This document shows, piece after piece, positions 1 through 8,244 of a stretch of 64,000 bases of DNA. The notes beneath the pieces were generated by a model, which did not search any database, had not been told where the DNA came from, and saw only the letters and a list, made by a program, of their open reading frames with translations. The DNA comes from Chitinophagales bacterium (GTDB lineage: Bacteria > Bacteroidota > Bacteroidia > Chitinophagales > JADIYW01), in contig JACJXT010000011.1 in assembly GCA_020636535.1 (NCBI GenBank), positions 1,054,001-1,118,000 of the forward strand, read 5' to 3'. Numbering within the stretch: the first letter of the stretch is position 1; the number at the start of each line of letters is the position of its first letter. A program made the position numbers and the translations under genes.

Positions 1-448
1 TCTCCTAAATCAAAAATACAACAACTAAAATAATCCTCGTCCTTGCGAGCGGATGAAAGTAGCGAAGCAATCTAAAGTTTGAGATTGCCACAATTTTGTT
101 CGTACCTCTCAGAATTTCGCAATAGACGGTCTTATTATCAATTACATTTTACTCATAGTAACTTTTTACAACCAACCGTCCATACTGAGTGAGGAACGAA
201 CGAAGTATCTCCTAAATCAAAAATACAACAACTAAAATAATCCTCGTCCTTGCGAGCGGATGAAAGTAGCGAAGCAATCTAAAGTTTGAGATTGCCACAA
301 TTTTGTTCGTACCTCTCAGAATTTCGCAATAGACGGTCTTATTATCAATTACATTTTACTCATAGTAACTTTTTACAACCAACCGTCCATACTGAGTGAG
401 GAACAAACAAAGTATCTCCTAAATCAAAAATACAACAACTAAAATAAT
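1..448. repeat. 207-bp tandem repeat array, left part
   Basis: Units begin at 1, 208 and 415 with an exact 207-bp period; the third is cut at 448 by the IS3 element and resumes after it. Copies differ by only a few bases, for example gaacgaacgaag in unit 1 versus gaacaaacaaag in unit 2. Each unit contains a small foldback (GCAATCT-8 nt-AGATTGC) and a CTCG/CGAG hairpin. There is no convincing coding frame. The near identity implies recent amplification. Confidence 0.95.
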
Positions 449-501
449 GTCTTGTCCTAAAATAGGTTTACACAATTAATAAGCAAAAAGAGTGTAAAAA
501 A

Positions 502-912
502 ATGAAAAAAAGACAAATTATTTTAGGACAAAAATCACCAAGAGATTTTACTATAGAGGAACGGAAGTATATTATAGAAGAATATCTTAGAACAGGCTGT
601 AAGAAGAGAGATATATGGGAAAAATATACAGGACATAAAGAGGAACATGGTTCGTTACTCAAATGGATGCGTCAATTAGGATATGATATGGTACCTAAAT
701 GGCGTAAATTACCAAACAAAGAAATATTTATGATAAAGAGCAATGAACCACTAGAAAACATTGAATTAAAACAACGAATTGAGCAATTAGAAAAAGCATT
801 ATTAAACTCAGAATTACGAGCCACAGCATTAGACACCATGATAGAAGTAGCTGAAAAAGAATTAAAAATTAGTATTAGAAAAAAGTCAAACACCAAACAA
901 TCCAAGAAATGA
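502..912 (+). CDS. IS3-family transposase OrfA (helix-turn-helix subunit)
   Basis: This 136-residue basic protein is the DNA-binding partner of the IS3 transposase. The N-terminal part (about 15-60, with IEERKYIIEEYLRTGCKKRDIWEKY) has the usual OrfA helix-turn-helix pattern. Residues about 85-120 (ENIELKQRIEQLEKALLNSEL) look like the leucine-zipper coiled coil that multimerises OrfA and the OrfAB fusion. It ends with TGA at 910-912, overlapping the orfB ATG at 909. It is intact, so the element may still be active. Family assignment rests on gene layout and motifs. Confidence 0.9.
   Translation: MKKRQIILGQKSPRDFTIEERKYIIEEYLRTGCKKRDIWEKYTGHKEEHGSLLKWMRQLGYDMVPKWRKLPNKEIFMIKSNEPLENIELKQRIEQLEKALLNSELRATALDTMIEVAEKELKISIRKKSNTKQSKK
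879..885 (+). other. Programmed -1 ribosomal frameshift site of the IS3 element
   Basis: The heptamer A AAA AAG is in the orfA reading frame (AGA 877-879, AAA 880-882, AAG 883-885). This is the classical slippery sequence of IS3 elements. A -1 slip enters the orfB frame at GTC (885), which is open from 879 onward; the preceding in-frame stop TAG is at 876. The product would be an OrfAB fusion of about 436 residues. I did not resolve a downstream stimulatory structure. Confidence 0.85.
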
Positions 913-1817
913 AAGCACGACATCAATATATAGGATTCGCAAAGCTATGCCGATTGTTTGGTATTACACGACAGGCATATTATCAGCACTTCAACCAAGC
1001 TGTTAACACAGCACTTCAACAGGAATTAATAATAAAAGAGGTATTAAAAATCCGTCAATATCATCCAAGAATAGGTACTAGAAAATTGTATATAATGTTA
1101 GAAGCATTTATGTTATCACACCAAATAAAAATGGGTAGAGATGCTTTGTTTAACTTGCTATCACAATATAATTTGTTGATACGAAAAAGACGCAGCAATA
1201 TTAAAACAACTCAGTCGCACCATTGGCTAAAGAAGTATCCAAACTTAATAAAAGACTTAACTCCAACAAAACCTAATCAATTGTATGTCAGTGATATTAC
1301 ATATTGGAAGATAAATATAGGATATGTGTATATTAGCTTAATTACAGATGCTTACAGTCATAAAATAGTAGGTTATCATTTATCTGAAACACTTGATGCA
1401 GACAGTAGTTTAAAAGCATTAAAAATGGCACTTTTACCATTAGATACAAAGCTCAATAGCTCACTTATACATCACAGCGATAGAGGTGTACAATATTGCA
1501 GTCATAAATATGTAAATCTGCTACAGCAAAACAGCATAGATGTTAGCATGACAGAGAATGGTGATCCATTAGAAAATGCAATAGCAGAGAGAGTAAATGG
1601 TATCTTGAAAGAAGAATATTTAGACCATTATGATCTAAGAAATATAACAGAAGCCAAGATATTATTAGACCAAGTAATAAAACTATATAATGAAGATAGA
1701 CCACATATGAGTATAGGAAATTTAGTACCGAGTTTAGTACATCAAAATCAAACAATTAAAATAGAAAAAAAATGGAAAAATTATTACCAAAGAAAACAAA
1801 CTGTAAACCTATTTTAG
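909..1817 (+). CDS. IS3-family transposase OrfB (DDE integrase catalytic part)
   Basis: This 302-residue catalytic subunit has an N-terminal HTH_21-like segment, then an rve integrase core: first Asp in YVSDITYW, second Asp in HHSDRGVQY, and the distal Glu in the NAIAERVNGILKEEY block. The C-terminal YNEDRPHMSIG motif is typical of IS3 OrfB. It overlaps orfA by 4 nt (ATGA), so it may be made by re-initiation, but the upstream slippery site suggests the main product is the OrfAB fusion. No stops or frameshifts interrupt it. Confidence 0.93.
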   Translation: MKARHQYIGFAKLCRLFGITRQAYYQHFNQAVNTALQQELIIKEVLKIRQYHPRIGTRKLYIMLEAFMLSHQIKMGRDALFNLLSQYNLLIRKRRSNIKTTQSHHWLKKYPNLIKDLTPTKPNQLYVSDITYWKINIGYVYISLITDAYSHKIVGYHLSETLDADSSLKALKMALLPLDTKLNSSLIHHSDRGVQYCSHKYVNLLQQNSIDVSMTENGDPLENAIAERVNGILKEEYLDHYDLRNITEAKILLDQVIKLYNEDRPHMSIGNLVPSLVHQNQTIKIEKKWKNYYQRKQTVNLF

Positions 1818-1887
1818 GATTATATTTGAACTGTAAACCTATATCAGTATTTAACTAAATAACTGTAAACTTTTTTTAGGACGATAC

Positions 1888-2553
1888 ATAATCCTCGTCC
1901 TTGCGAGCGGATGAAAGTAGCGAAGCAATCTAAAGTTTGAGATTGCCACAATTTTGTTCGTACCTCTCAGAATTTCGCAATAGACGGTCTTATTATCAAT
2001 TACATTTTACTCATAGTAACTTTTTACAACCAACCGTCCATACTGAGTGAGGAACAAACAAAGTATCTCCTAAATCAAAAATACAACAACTAAAATAATC
2101 CTCGTCCTTGCGAGCGGATGAAAGTAGCGAAGCAATCTAAAGTTTGAGATTGCCACAATTTTGTTCGTACCTCTCAGAATTTCGCAATAGACGGTCTTAT
2201 TATCAATTACATTTTACTCATAGTAACTTTTTACAACCAACCGTCCATACTGAGTGAGGAACAAACAAAGTATCTCCTAAATCAAAAATACAACAACTAA
2301 AATAATCCTCGTCCTTGCGAGCGGATGAAAGTAGCGAAGCAATCTAAAGTTTGAGATTGCCACAATTTTGTTCGTACCTCTCAGAATTTCGCAATAGACG
2401 GTCTTATTATCAATTACATTTTACTCATAGTAACTTTTTACAACCAACCGTCCATACTGAGTGAGGAACAAACAAAGTATCTCCTAAATCAAAAATACAA
2501 CAACTAAAATAATCCTCGTCCTTGCGAGCGAATGAAAGTAGCGAAGCAATCTA
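1888..2553. repeat. 207-bp tandem repeat array, right part
   Basis: The array resumes after the IS3 element: the rest of the interrupted unit, full units beginning at 2066 and 2273, and a last partial unit from 2480 to about 2553, where similarity ends abruptly at gcgaagcaatcta. The last partial unit has gcgagcgaatg in place of gcgagcggatg. The 100 bp after it (2554-2653) hold nothing I recognise. Confidence 0.93.
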
Positions 2554-2761
2554 TGTGTATCGTGCTAATAAAGCTGAAGTACTACATACTTCCTACTTAT
2601 ACTAATTATAGTTAAACTCAAATAATTTGTCATAAATTCTTTGTGATAATATATTGAATATCAAATATTTATTTTTTATTCTTATGACATTTTATATTAA
2701 GTTGACTATAGCATTTAAAACAGCTTTATTCTTTTACATTTTTTCGCTGACTTCTGCGTTA

Positions 2762-2938
2762 AACCCAAATTACGCATTAGAAATTTATTCCGAAAAAATT
2801 CTACTTTATATTTACATCAGTACTCATTTTTTTATACTCAATGTAGCTAAAACTACATTTCCGTGAAAAAAATTCCGTGCTTTGTAAATATTTTGTATAA
2901 TTTTCTCTCATGACAAAGTCTAATGCGTAATTTGGGTT
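2762..2938. repeat. 177-bp element with 18-bp perfect terminal inverted repeats (MITE-like)
   Basis: AACCCAAATTACGCATTA at 2762-2779 is the exact reverse complement of 2921-2938. The 140-bp interior is AT-rich and non-coding. The right arm runs into the stop codon of the WYL gene. A related half-site (gcattagaaatttattc core, complementary orientation) recurs near 30755-30782. Size and termini suit a non-autonomous mobile element, but I see no target duplication, so a simple long foldback or terminator is also possible. Confidence 0.55.
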
Positions 2939-3854
2939 AGTATTGTTCGTATGCACTTTTTAATGCTTGTTTGATTTCATCGGCCAATGATTTTGGTTCA
3001 ATAACTTTCATGTTATCACCGTAAGAAAGTAGTTCCATTAAAAAGTCGTGTGTTAAGCAAAGTTTAAGTTTAATTTTCATTTCTTCCTCGTTGTCCACTA
3101 AAACTTGTTGAGTTTCATGTAATGGAAGTGTTTTTATATACTTGCCTTGAAATGGGTTAAACGATAATATAATATCTTTTGGTTCTTCGTCATTTGAGTT
3201 TATAATACCAAAGCAATAACGGTAATTTTGTTCAATGTTATAATTGTCTGGATATTGATAGTGAAGATTGGTGATTTCAAGATTTGTTAAACGGTCAAGT
3301 GCAAAACTTTTTATTTTGTTGTCCTTGCTGTCTTTTGCTATAATATACCAACGGTTCTTAAATTCCTTTAAAGCATAAGGTTCTACCAACCGTTGGCCTA
3401 TTTCTTCTTCCCAAAATTTCTGATAGGTGAATTTGATTTGAAGTATATTTTTAATGGCATGAAGCAAACCATATAAATTCTCTGTTCCTTGTGGTTTGCG
3501 TTTTTCCATATGAATAAAAGGTGCCAAGTCTTGTGCAAGATTTAAAGAATTGAACATATCAAATGCCTCCATCATTCTTTGGAAATTCATGTTTTCATTT
3601 TCATTTTGGCTGATGAAATAGCCCTTTTGAGATTTTGAATACTCAATGTCAATTCCAAAAACATTTCTGATTTCTTTTAAATCCCTTTGAAGTGTCCGTT
3701 TTGAGAAACCTATCTGTAAATTATCGTCTTGCATTTGCAGATAGTCAAACTGGTTTTCTATATAGCTCTGTAACTCTTCATAAGTCGAGTAAGGTTTTAC
3801 TTTCAGCTTTTTGAGAATGAGCAAGTATCTTGATATGTATCCTCTTTTTGACAT
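2937..3854 (-). CDS. WYL-domain transcriptional regulator
   Basis: This 305-residue protein has an N-terminal winged-helix region (about 1-75, with SKRTLQRDLKEIRNVFGIDIEY resembling HTH_11/DeoR types). A WYL domain follows at about 130-215 (EPYALKEFKNRWYIIAKD, then IKSFALDRLTNLEIT), and a WCX-like C-terminal region lies at about 235-305. Such proteins (BrxR/CapW type) are common repressors of anti-phage systems and are thought to sense nucleic-acid or nucleotide ligands. It lies downstream of the DUF262 operon on the same strand, separated by an IS200 element, and has its own promoter-like element. A role as regulator of that operon is inference. Confidence 0.85.
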   Translation of the reverse strand: MSKRGYISRYLLILKKLKVKPYSTYEELQSYIENQFDYLQMQDDNLQIGFSKRTLQRDLKEIRNVFGIDIEYSKSQKGYFISQNENENMNFQRMMEAFDMFNSLNLAQDLAPFIHMEKRKPQGTENLYGLLHAIKNILQIKFTYQKFWEEEIGQRLVEPYALKEFKNRWYIIAKDSKDNKIKSFALDRLTNLEITNLHYQYPDNYNIEQNYRYCFGIINSNDEEPKDIILSFNPFQGKYIKTLPLHETQQVLVDNEEEMKIKLKLCLTHDFLMELLSYGDNMKVIEPKSLADEIKQALKSAYEQY

Positions 3855-3880
3855 AATTTTATGTATTATTTTATTGGTCT

Positions 3881-3888
3881 CAAAAATA
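3881..3888 (-). promoter_or_regulatory. Predicted -7 element of the WYL gene promoter
   Basis: The minus strand reads TATTTTTG, a perfect match to the Bacteroidota -7 consensus TAnnTTTG, 27 nt before the ATG at 3854. The expected -33 region lies at or beyond the left end of the IS200 element, so the insertion may have altered this promoter. I see no strong TTTG at the proper distance. Confidence 0.5.
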
Positions 3889-3949
3889 GTTAAAACTATG
3901 CACTTTAGTGCATTTCGCTTTAGCTTCTAAAAATGTTTACTTTTGTAGT

Positions 3950-4384
3950 ATGGAATACCAAAGGGTCAATGGTCATAGCATATCACGGCTTACAGTACAT
4001 ATTGTTTGGGCTACAAAATATAGATATGCAGTATTGGAAGCAGATATAAAAGTAAGGTGTAGAAGTCTTTTGATGCAAATATGTGAAGCAGAAGATATTG
4101 TAATATTGAAAGGAGTAGTATCCAAAGATCATATTCATATGCATATAGAATATCGTCCATCACAATCAATAAGTAGCATGGTAAAATTATTGAAAGGACG
4201 CAGTTCACGAAAATTACAGATAGAGTTTCCAGAGTTAAAGAAGAGATATTGGGGTCGTCATTTTTGGGCAATAGGTTATGGTTGCTGGAGTACAGGTAAT
4301 ATAACAGATGAAATGGTAAATGAATATTTAGAACATCATAGGAATCCAAATACGAACTCAAATGATAATTTTATAATTGAATAG
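3950..4384 (+). CDS. tnpA: IS200-family Y1 transposase TnpA
   Basis: This 144-residue single-strand transposase starts at the ATG at 3950 (MEYQRVNGHS). The frame is open upstream to a GTG at 3908, but that codon lies inside the left-end hairpin, so the ATG is preferred. The HUH metal-binding motif is visible as DHIHMHIE. The nucleophilic tyrosine is most likely the Tyr in ITDEMVNEYLEHH near the C-terminus. The protein is intact and of normal family length. No tnpB or omega RNA gene accompanies it. Confidence 0.9.
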   Translation: MEYQRVNGHSISRLTVHIVWATKYRYAVLEADIKVRCRSLLMQICEAEDIVILKGVVSKDHIHMHIEYRPSQSISSMVKLLKGRSSRKLQIEFPELKKRYWGRHFWAIGYGCWSTGNITDEMVNEYLEHHRNPNTNSNDNFIIE

Positions 4385-4409
4385 AGAAGTACTGTCCGAA
4401 ATAGGACTT

Positions 4410-6524
4410 TCAGTCCGTAACAAAACTATGGACTTTTAGTCCATAGTGGTTTATTTTTTTTATTTTATTTTCTTTACTTGGTCTTTGTTGCCAAGCTAAT
4501 ATACAATATGAATTATCATTAGGAATTAGGATAAATGTTGCACCTTCTAATAATTTTTCTTCTTTAATTAATCTTTGCTTCCAATTAGGTAATTTTTCAA
4601 AACAATCTATTTTTTGTATATAGCTATTAATAATGTCAACAAAAGATTTGTTAACCAATAAATTGCATAACTCTTTTAAGTAGTTTCTTTTCCAATCTGT
4701 GCTATTTGAAAATTCTTTCAAATCATTATATGTTTTTAATAACCATCTTTTATGGCAATCAAAGTTCCAAGACCAACTACTGTTCCATACTTCATAATAA
4801 TCATTTTTTCCAATCGTTAAGAATGCTCGTTTAAAATTATCAGGAAGTTCTTCATTCAAATTCTCAAAATTGTTTCTAATAACTTCATAAATATTATATA
4901 ATTTATCTGCATCTAAATTATTGAGTTCTGTTTTTTCATTATCGTATCCGATACAAAACAAAGCAAAACTAATTCTACCTTTACAAAAATTAGTATCTTC
5001 TATTTGGTGAATAAGCTTTTTCAATTCTGGTTTATTAATAATTATTTTGGCTTTTCCAATTTCTTCTTTCACTTGCTCTTTAGCAAAACTAGATTGGATT
5101 TTAGTTGTAGAAAGATAATTATAAATAAATTTACAACCGTTTGATAATTCTTTAATCAAATTTATTGCTCCTATGAATGTTGCTGTACTATCAATAGTAG
5201 AATTTTCTGCTATATTTCTTACTACTCTCATCCAATTGTAAAATGAAGTATCGTCAATTGAGTTTGATAGTAAATACTGTATTTGAGCATAAAATAAAAC
5301 TCTTTGTTTATATGTAGTTGTTTCATCAGTTTTTATATTTTCTTCGAATAATGATTTTTCATTATATATAAAATTCCATAGATTTAATTTTTTGGGTATA
5401 AGTTTATCATTATCATTTTTTGAAAATAAATCTAAAGTATTATACAAAAATTCAAACGCATCTTTTATTGCAAAATCCTCTGCCTGTACTGTGCTGTAAT
5501 TATTAAATAGTTTTGCAATTCTTCGTTCTATTTGTTCTCTCTTTGCTGCCTTGTCCTTAATGCTTTTATTTTTACTTTTGATTTCATGTTCATTTATCAC
5601 ATTGTCTTTTTCATACTTATTGTCATATATTTCGATACTTTGAGCATAAAAAAGCATTGCTATATTTGTTATAAATTTTAAAATACTATTGTCAATTTTG
5701 TTGTTATCATCACGGTGAATCCAAAACAAATCTGTCCATTGTGTATCAATTTTATGTGAAAATGTTTCGGTCGTTTCTGCACTTTCTTCCCAACTCTCTT
5801 GGTTTATATGTTGCTCAAACTTTGCTTTGAAAATTTCAAAATCAGTAAGTGGTTTTCCTCTTGCGTTCATTTTGATATACAAATCATCGGAAAGTCCGAA
5901 GTTTTGCAGTTCTATGTAATGAAAACTAATATTGTTTAGCTTGCTCCAAACTTCTGTTTTATCTTGAAATGTTTGCTGAATGGAATCCAACATTGTGAGC
6001 ATTGATTTTATTGTAGGGTCTTTTTTCCATGAAAGGAAAAACCAGGAACTATCAATGATAAGTTCAGAAATATTTTTCTCGTCATTATAAAGAATTCCTT
6101 TGTTGATTAAGTCAATGCAAAATTCTCTTGAGCTTGTTCTTGTTTCGTAGGTGAACTTTGTCAAAAGATTTTTTAATTCTTCATTTAACTTGTTTTCTTT
6201 GACTGCAATAAACCAATATAACAAAAACAAAGTAGTTAATCGTTGCTGTCCGTCAAGTGGTTGAAAAATTTTATCTTTTACACTTCCATAAACAAAATCT
6301 AATTCCTTTGGTGTGCCATTAACAGCTTCAAGTAGAAACTTTAAGAAGTTTTCTCTTAGTTCTTCTTCTCTCTCTCTACCCTGAGCATAATCTCGTTGTA
6401 TAATTGGAATTTCAACCTTACTTAGTGGTTGCCATGCCAAATTACCACGATGCTTACAAATATTACGGTCATTGGAAATTAATTGCATAAATGTCAATTG
6501 TTTTGATGTTGGATTATTGCTCAT
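4410..6524 (-). CDS. DUF262-domain protein, second of a pair
   Basis: This 704-residue protein has an N-terminal DUF262 domain of the GmrS/ParB-like type: IPIIQRDYAQGR at about 40 and PLDGQQRLTTLFLLYW at about 92, the DGQQR nucleotide-binding signature. The rest is helical, with no recognisable nuclease motif, and I do not recognise the C-terminal half. It overlaps the upstream DUF262-DUF1524 gene by 11 nt, implying translational coupling and a two-protein complex. The last dozen or so codons (after KENKIKKI) read into the right-end hairpin of the IS200 element, so the native C-terminus has probably been replaced. Known relatives restrict modified phage DNA or act in other defence systems; the substrate is unknown here. 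Confidence 0.85.
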   Translation of the reverse strand: MSNNPTSKQLTFMQLISNDRNICKHRGNLAWQPLSKVEIPIIQRDYAQGREREEELRENFLKFLLEAVNGTPKELDFVYGSVKDKIFQPLDGQQRLTTLFLLYWFIAVKENKLNEELKNLLTKFTYETRTSSREFCIDLINKGILYNDEKNISELIIDSSWFFLSWKKDPTIKSMLTMLDSIQQTFQDKTEVWSKLNNISFHYIELQNFGLSDDLYIKMNARGKPLTDFEIFKAKFEQHINQESWEESAETTETFSHKIDTQWTDLFWIHRDDNNKIDNSILKFITNIAMLFYAQSIEIYDNKYEKDNVINEHEIKSKNKSIKDKAAKREQIERRIAKLFNNYSTVQAEDFAIKDAFEFLYNTLDLFSKNDNDKLIPKKLNLWNFIYNEKSLFEENIKTDETTTYKQRVLFYAQIQYLLSNSIDDTSFYNWMRVVRNIAENSTIDSTATFIGAINLIKELSNGCKFIYNYLSTTKIQSSFAKEQVKEEIGKAKIIINKPELKKLIHQIEDTNFCKGRISFALFCIGYDNEKTELNNLDADKLYNIYEVIRNNFENLNEELPDNFKRAFLTIGKNDYYEVWNSSWSWNFDCHKRWLLKTYNDLKEFSNSTDWKRNYLKELCNLLVNKSFVDIINSYIQKIDCFEKLPNWKQRLIKEEKLLEGATFILIPNDNSYCILAWQQRPSKENKIKKINHYGLKVHSFVTD
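4425..4447. terminator. Perfect 10-bp hairpin at the IS200 right end
   Basis: ACTATGGACT-TTT-AGTCCATAGT is followed on the plus strand by ggtttattttttttatttt. It is probably the transposase-recognised right-end hairpin, and with its T-rich tail it could also stop tnpA transcription. It lies within the 3' end of the convergent DUF262 reading frame. Confidence 0.55.
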
Positions 6525-8244
6525 TTTCTGATATTTCTGTTTGAGGTAAATATTTTTTCAAAGTTTTTTTAATATCATTCAAATAAGCATTTCTGTCTTT
6601 TTCTTCCCATTTGCTTAATTGCTTTGTACAATTTTCAAAATATTTTTGAAAGATTTTCTTTGTTGCAAGCGGAATAAACGCTCCATTTTTTTCAAGCTTA
6701 ATTATTCTTTCTCTTTTTACAGGAAACAATCCATTGTTCAGTTTTGAGTTGTCATTCTTGGAAAGCAATGCCATATTTTCAATAGAATGAATATCAGATT
6801 CGCCAAACAGATTGCTAATTTTATCGACAAGTGAAGAAACTTTTTCCTTTTGTTTGTCATTATTGAAATTATTGATTTCATTTTTTATTTCTTCCGTAAG
6901 AATATCAGTATCTAATATTTTTAGCCATTCTTCAAAATCATCAATTTCTGTAATATCATCAGAGTTTTGTGCGTGAATATGCTCTAAACTCCAACCTCCA
7001 TTTTTCTTGTTTTTGTACTTATTAAATGGAAATCGTAGAGAAGTGTCGTCACTATTTAGTGTTGTAATGATGTTGTGCAAAAGCAATACTTTTATTAGTT
7101 GTCCATTATCTTGACCATATTCTAATTCATCAACTTGCTTTTTGATTACTATCTTTTCAATTTCATGGTCTATCCACTTCCCAAATTCACTTTTTAGCTT
7201 ATTTTCTTTGTTTTCAAGAATAGTCTTAATGTCAGTTCCAACAGCAATCAGATAACCAATTTTGTGATATAATTCTCTGTCATTGTACCATTCTTTGAGT
7301 GTTTGGAAATACTTTTTAATTTCCTGCCAATTGTTGGTTACTTCTTTTTCTGATTTGGTTTTAAATTTTTCATTAAAGAAGTAGAAAGTGGAATACTTAT
7401 CATCACTTGGCGTGTCTGACATTAAATTGAAAATAAATTCTATTCTAGTTGCTAAGTTGTTTTCATTTTTATTGATAAAATACCAAAAAGAATCGTCTTG
7501 TAAGGCATATTCGATTCTGTCCCATTCTGAAGCAATTTCTCGTTGAATTAATCCAAGTTTTACTTTATCTGCATTCGGAAAATTTGAACTATTTAAGAAC
7601 AAAGCCTTAATCAACTCTGCATTTGTCAACGGAATTTTACCGCTGTTGATTCTTGTGAAAATATCGATAGATTTAGAATCGGTCGTCTCGTACCAAATAA
7701 TTTTAACTTTTTCTAAAAATGGCGTAATAAACTTTGAACTTATTGAGGTTTGCCCATCATTTGCTTTCTTTTGAAACCAAGTCTTAATAGTCGTGTAAGC
7801 ATTGTAAATATGGAAATAATCAACATTTTTTTTAGAATCATATTCTGATTTGCTGTCTATTTTTGTCAAAAAATTTTCATTGTTTTTTCTTGTTTCATAT
7901 TGTATTTCGAAGTTCTTTCTTTCACTTTCAACAAAGTGTTCTAAGTTTTTTAAGATAAGAAGTATTGTTGTTAATCGTTGCTGTCCGTCAATTACATCAT
8001 ACCAATCTCCAAATAATTTATTTTCAATTTCTGTATTTTCTACTCTCTTCATTACTACAACTGGTTGCAAGCAGTACCATTCATTATCCTTTTCATTTTG
8101 TTTATTTATAAATTCCCATATATCATTCAATAAATCGGTCACTTGTTGTTTTGTCCATCGGTAACCTCTTTGATATGATGGTATAAAGAAATTATATTTC
8201 AGTAAATCGTTGATTGTTTTTATTGGTATGCTATTATTTGACAT
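6514..8244 (-). CDS. DUF262-DUF1524 protein (GmrSD-like putative type IV restriction protein)
   Basis: This 576-residue protein has an N-terminal DUF262 domain (FFIPSYQRGYRWT at about 18-31, WYDVIDGQQRLTTILLIL at about 82-99). A C-terminal DUF1524 HNH-type nuclease domain carries GWSLEHIHAQNSDD at about residue 415, the EHI-P/A-Q signature of that family. In GmrSD, DUF262 couples nucleotide hydrolysis to cleavage of glucosylated hydroxymethylcytosine DNA. The same role is plausible here but not shown. It overlaps the exonuclease gene by 11 nt and the second DUF262 gene by 11 nt. Confidence 0.87.
   Translation of the reverse strand: MSNNSIPIKTINDLLKYNFFIPSYQRGYRWTKQQVTDLLNDIWEFINKQNEKDNEWYCLQPVVVMKRVENTEIENKLFGDWYDVIDGQQRLTTILLILKNLEHFVESERKNFEIQYETRKNNENFLTKIDSKSEYDSKKNVDYFHIYNAYTTIKTWFQKKANDGQTSISSKFITPFLEKVKIIWYETTDSKSIDIFTRINSGKIPLTNAELIKALFLNSSNFPNADKVKLGLIQREIASEWDRIEYALQDDSFWYFINKNENNLATRIEFIFNLMSDTPSDDKYSTFYFFNEKFKTKSEKEVTNNWQEIKKYFQTLKEWYNDRELYHKIGYLIAVGTDIKTILENKENKLKSEFGKWIDHEIEKIVIKKQVDELEYGQDNGQLIKVLLLHNIITTLNSDDTSLRFPFNKYKNKKNGGWSLEHIHAQNSDDITEIDDFEEWLKILDTDILTEEIKNEINNFNNDKQKEKVSSLVDKISNLFGESDIHSIENMALLSKNDNSKLNNGLFPVKRERIIKLEKNGAFIPLATKKIFQKYFENCTKQLSKWEEKDRNAYLNDIKKTLKKYLPQTEISENEQ

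Larger units (their letters stand above)
449..1887 (+). mobile_element. Complete IS3-family insertion sequence
   Basis: The 1439-bp element carries overlapping orfA and orfB. Its ends are imperfect inverted repeats of about 24 bp: the left end reads GTCTTGTCCTAAAAT..GTTTACA and the complement of the right end reads GTATCGTCCTAAAAA..GTTTACA. A 5-bp target duplication ATAAT flanks it at 444-448 and 1888-1892. Removing the element plus one ATAAT restores an exact 207-bp repeat unit (34 + 173 bp), which proves the boundaries. The right end also holds three copies of the aactgtaaac motif (about 1799, 1829 and 1862), which could be extra transposase-binding sites. Confidence 0.95.
3890..4447 (+). 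mobile_element. IS200/IS605-type element (tnpA only)
   Basis: A single HUH transposase gene is bounded by hairpins instead of inverted repeats. The left end has ATGCAC-TTTA-GTGCAT (3898-3913); the right end has a 10-bp perfect hairpin ACTATGGACT-TTT-AGTCCATAGT (4425-4447), with further short foldbacks before it. Subterminal hairpins are the recognition structures of this family, which transposes as single-stranded DNA. Exact ends are uncertain by roughly 10 bp because no duplication is made. It sits between the DUF262 operon and the WYL gene. Confidence 0.8.

Noticed and set aside
2654..2866. 70-codon hydrophobic frame
   Set aside because: It is AT-rich and lies half inside the 177-bp inverted-repeat element. 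Its NYALEIYS segment recurs at 30590-30781 because the DNA repeat recurs, not because a protein is conserved.
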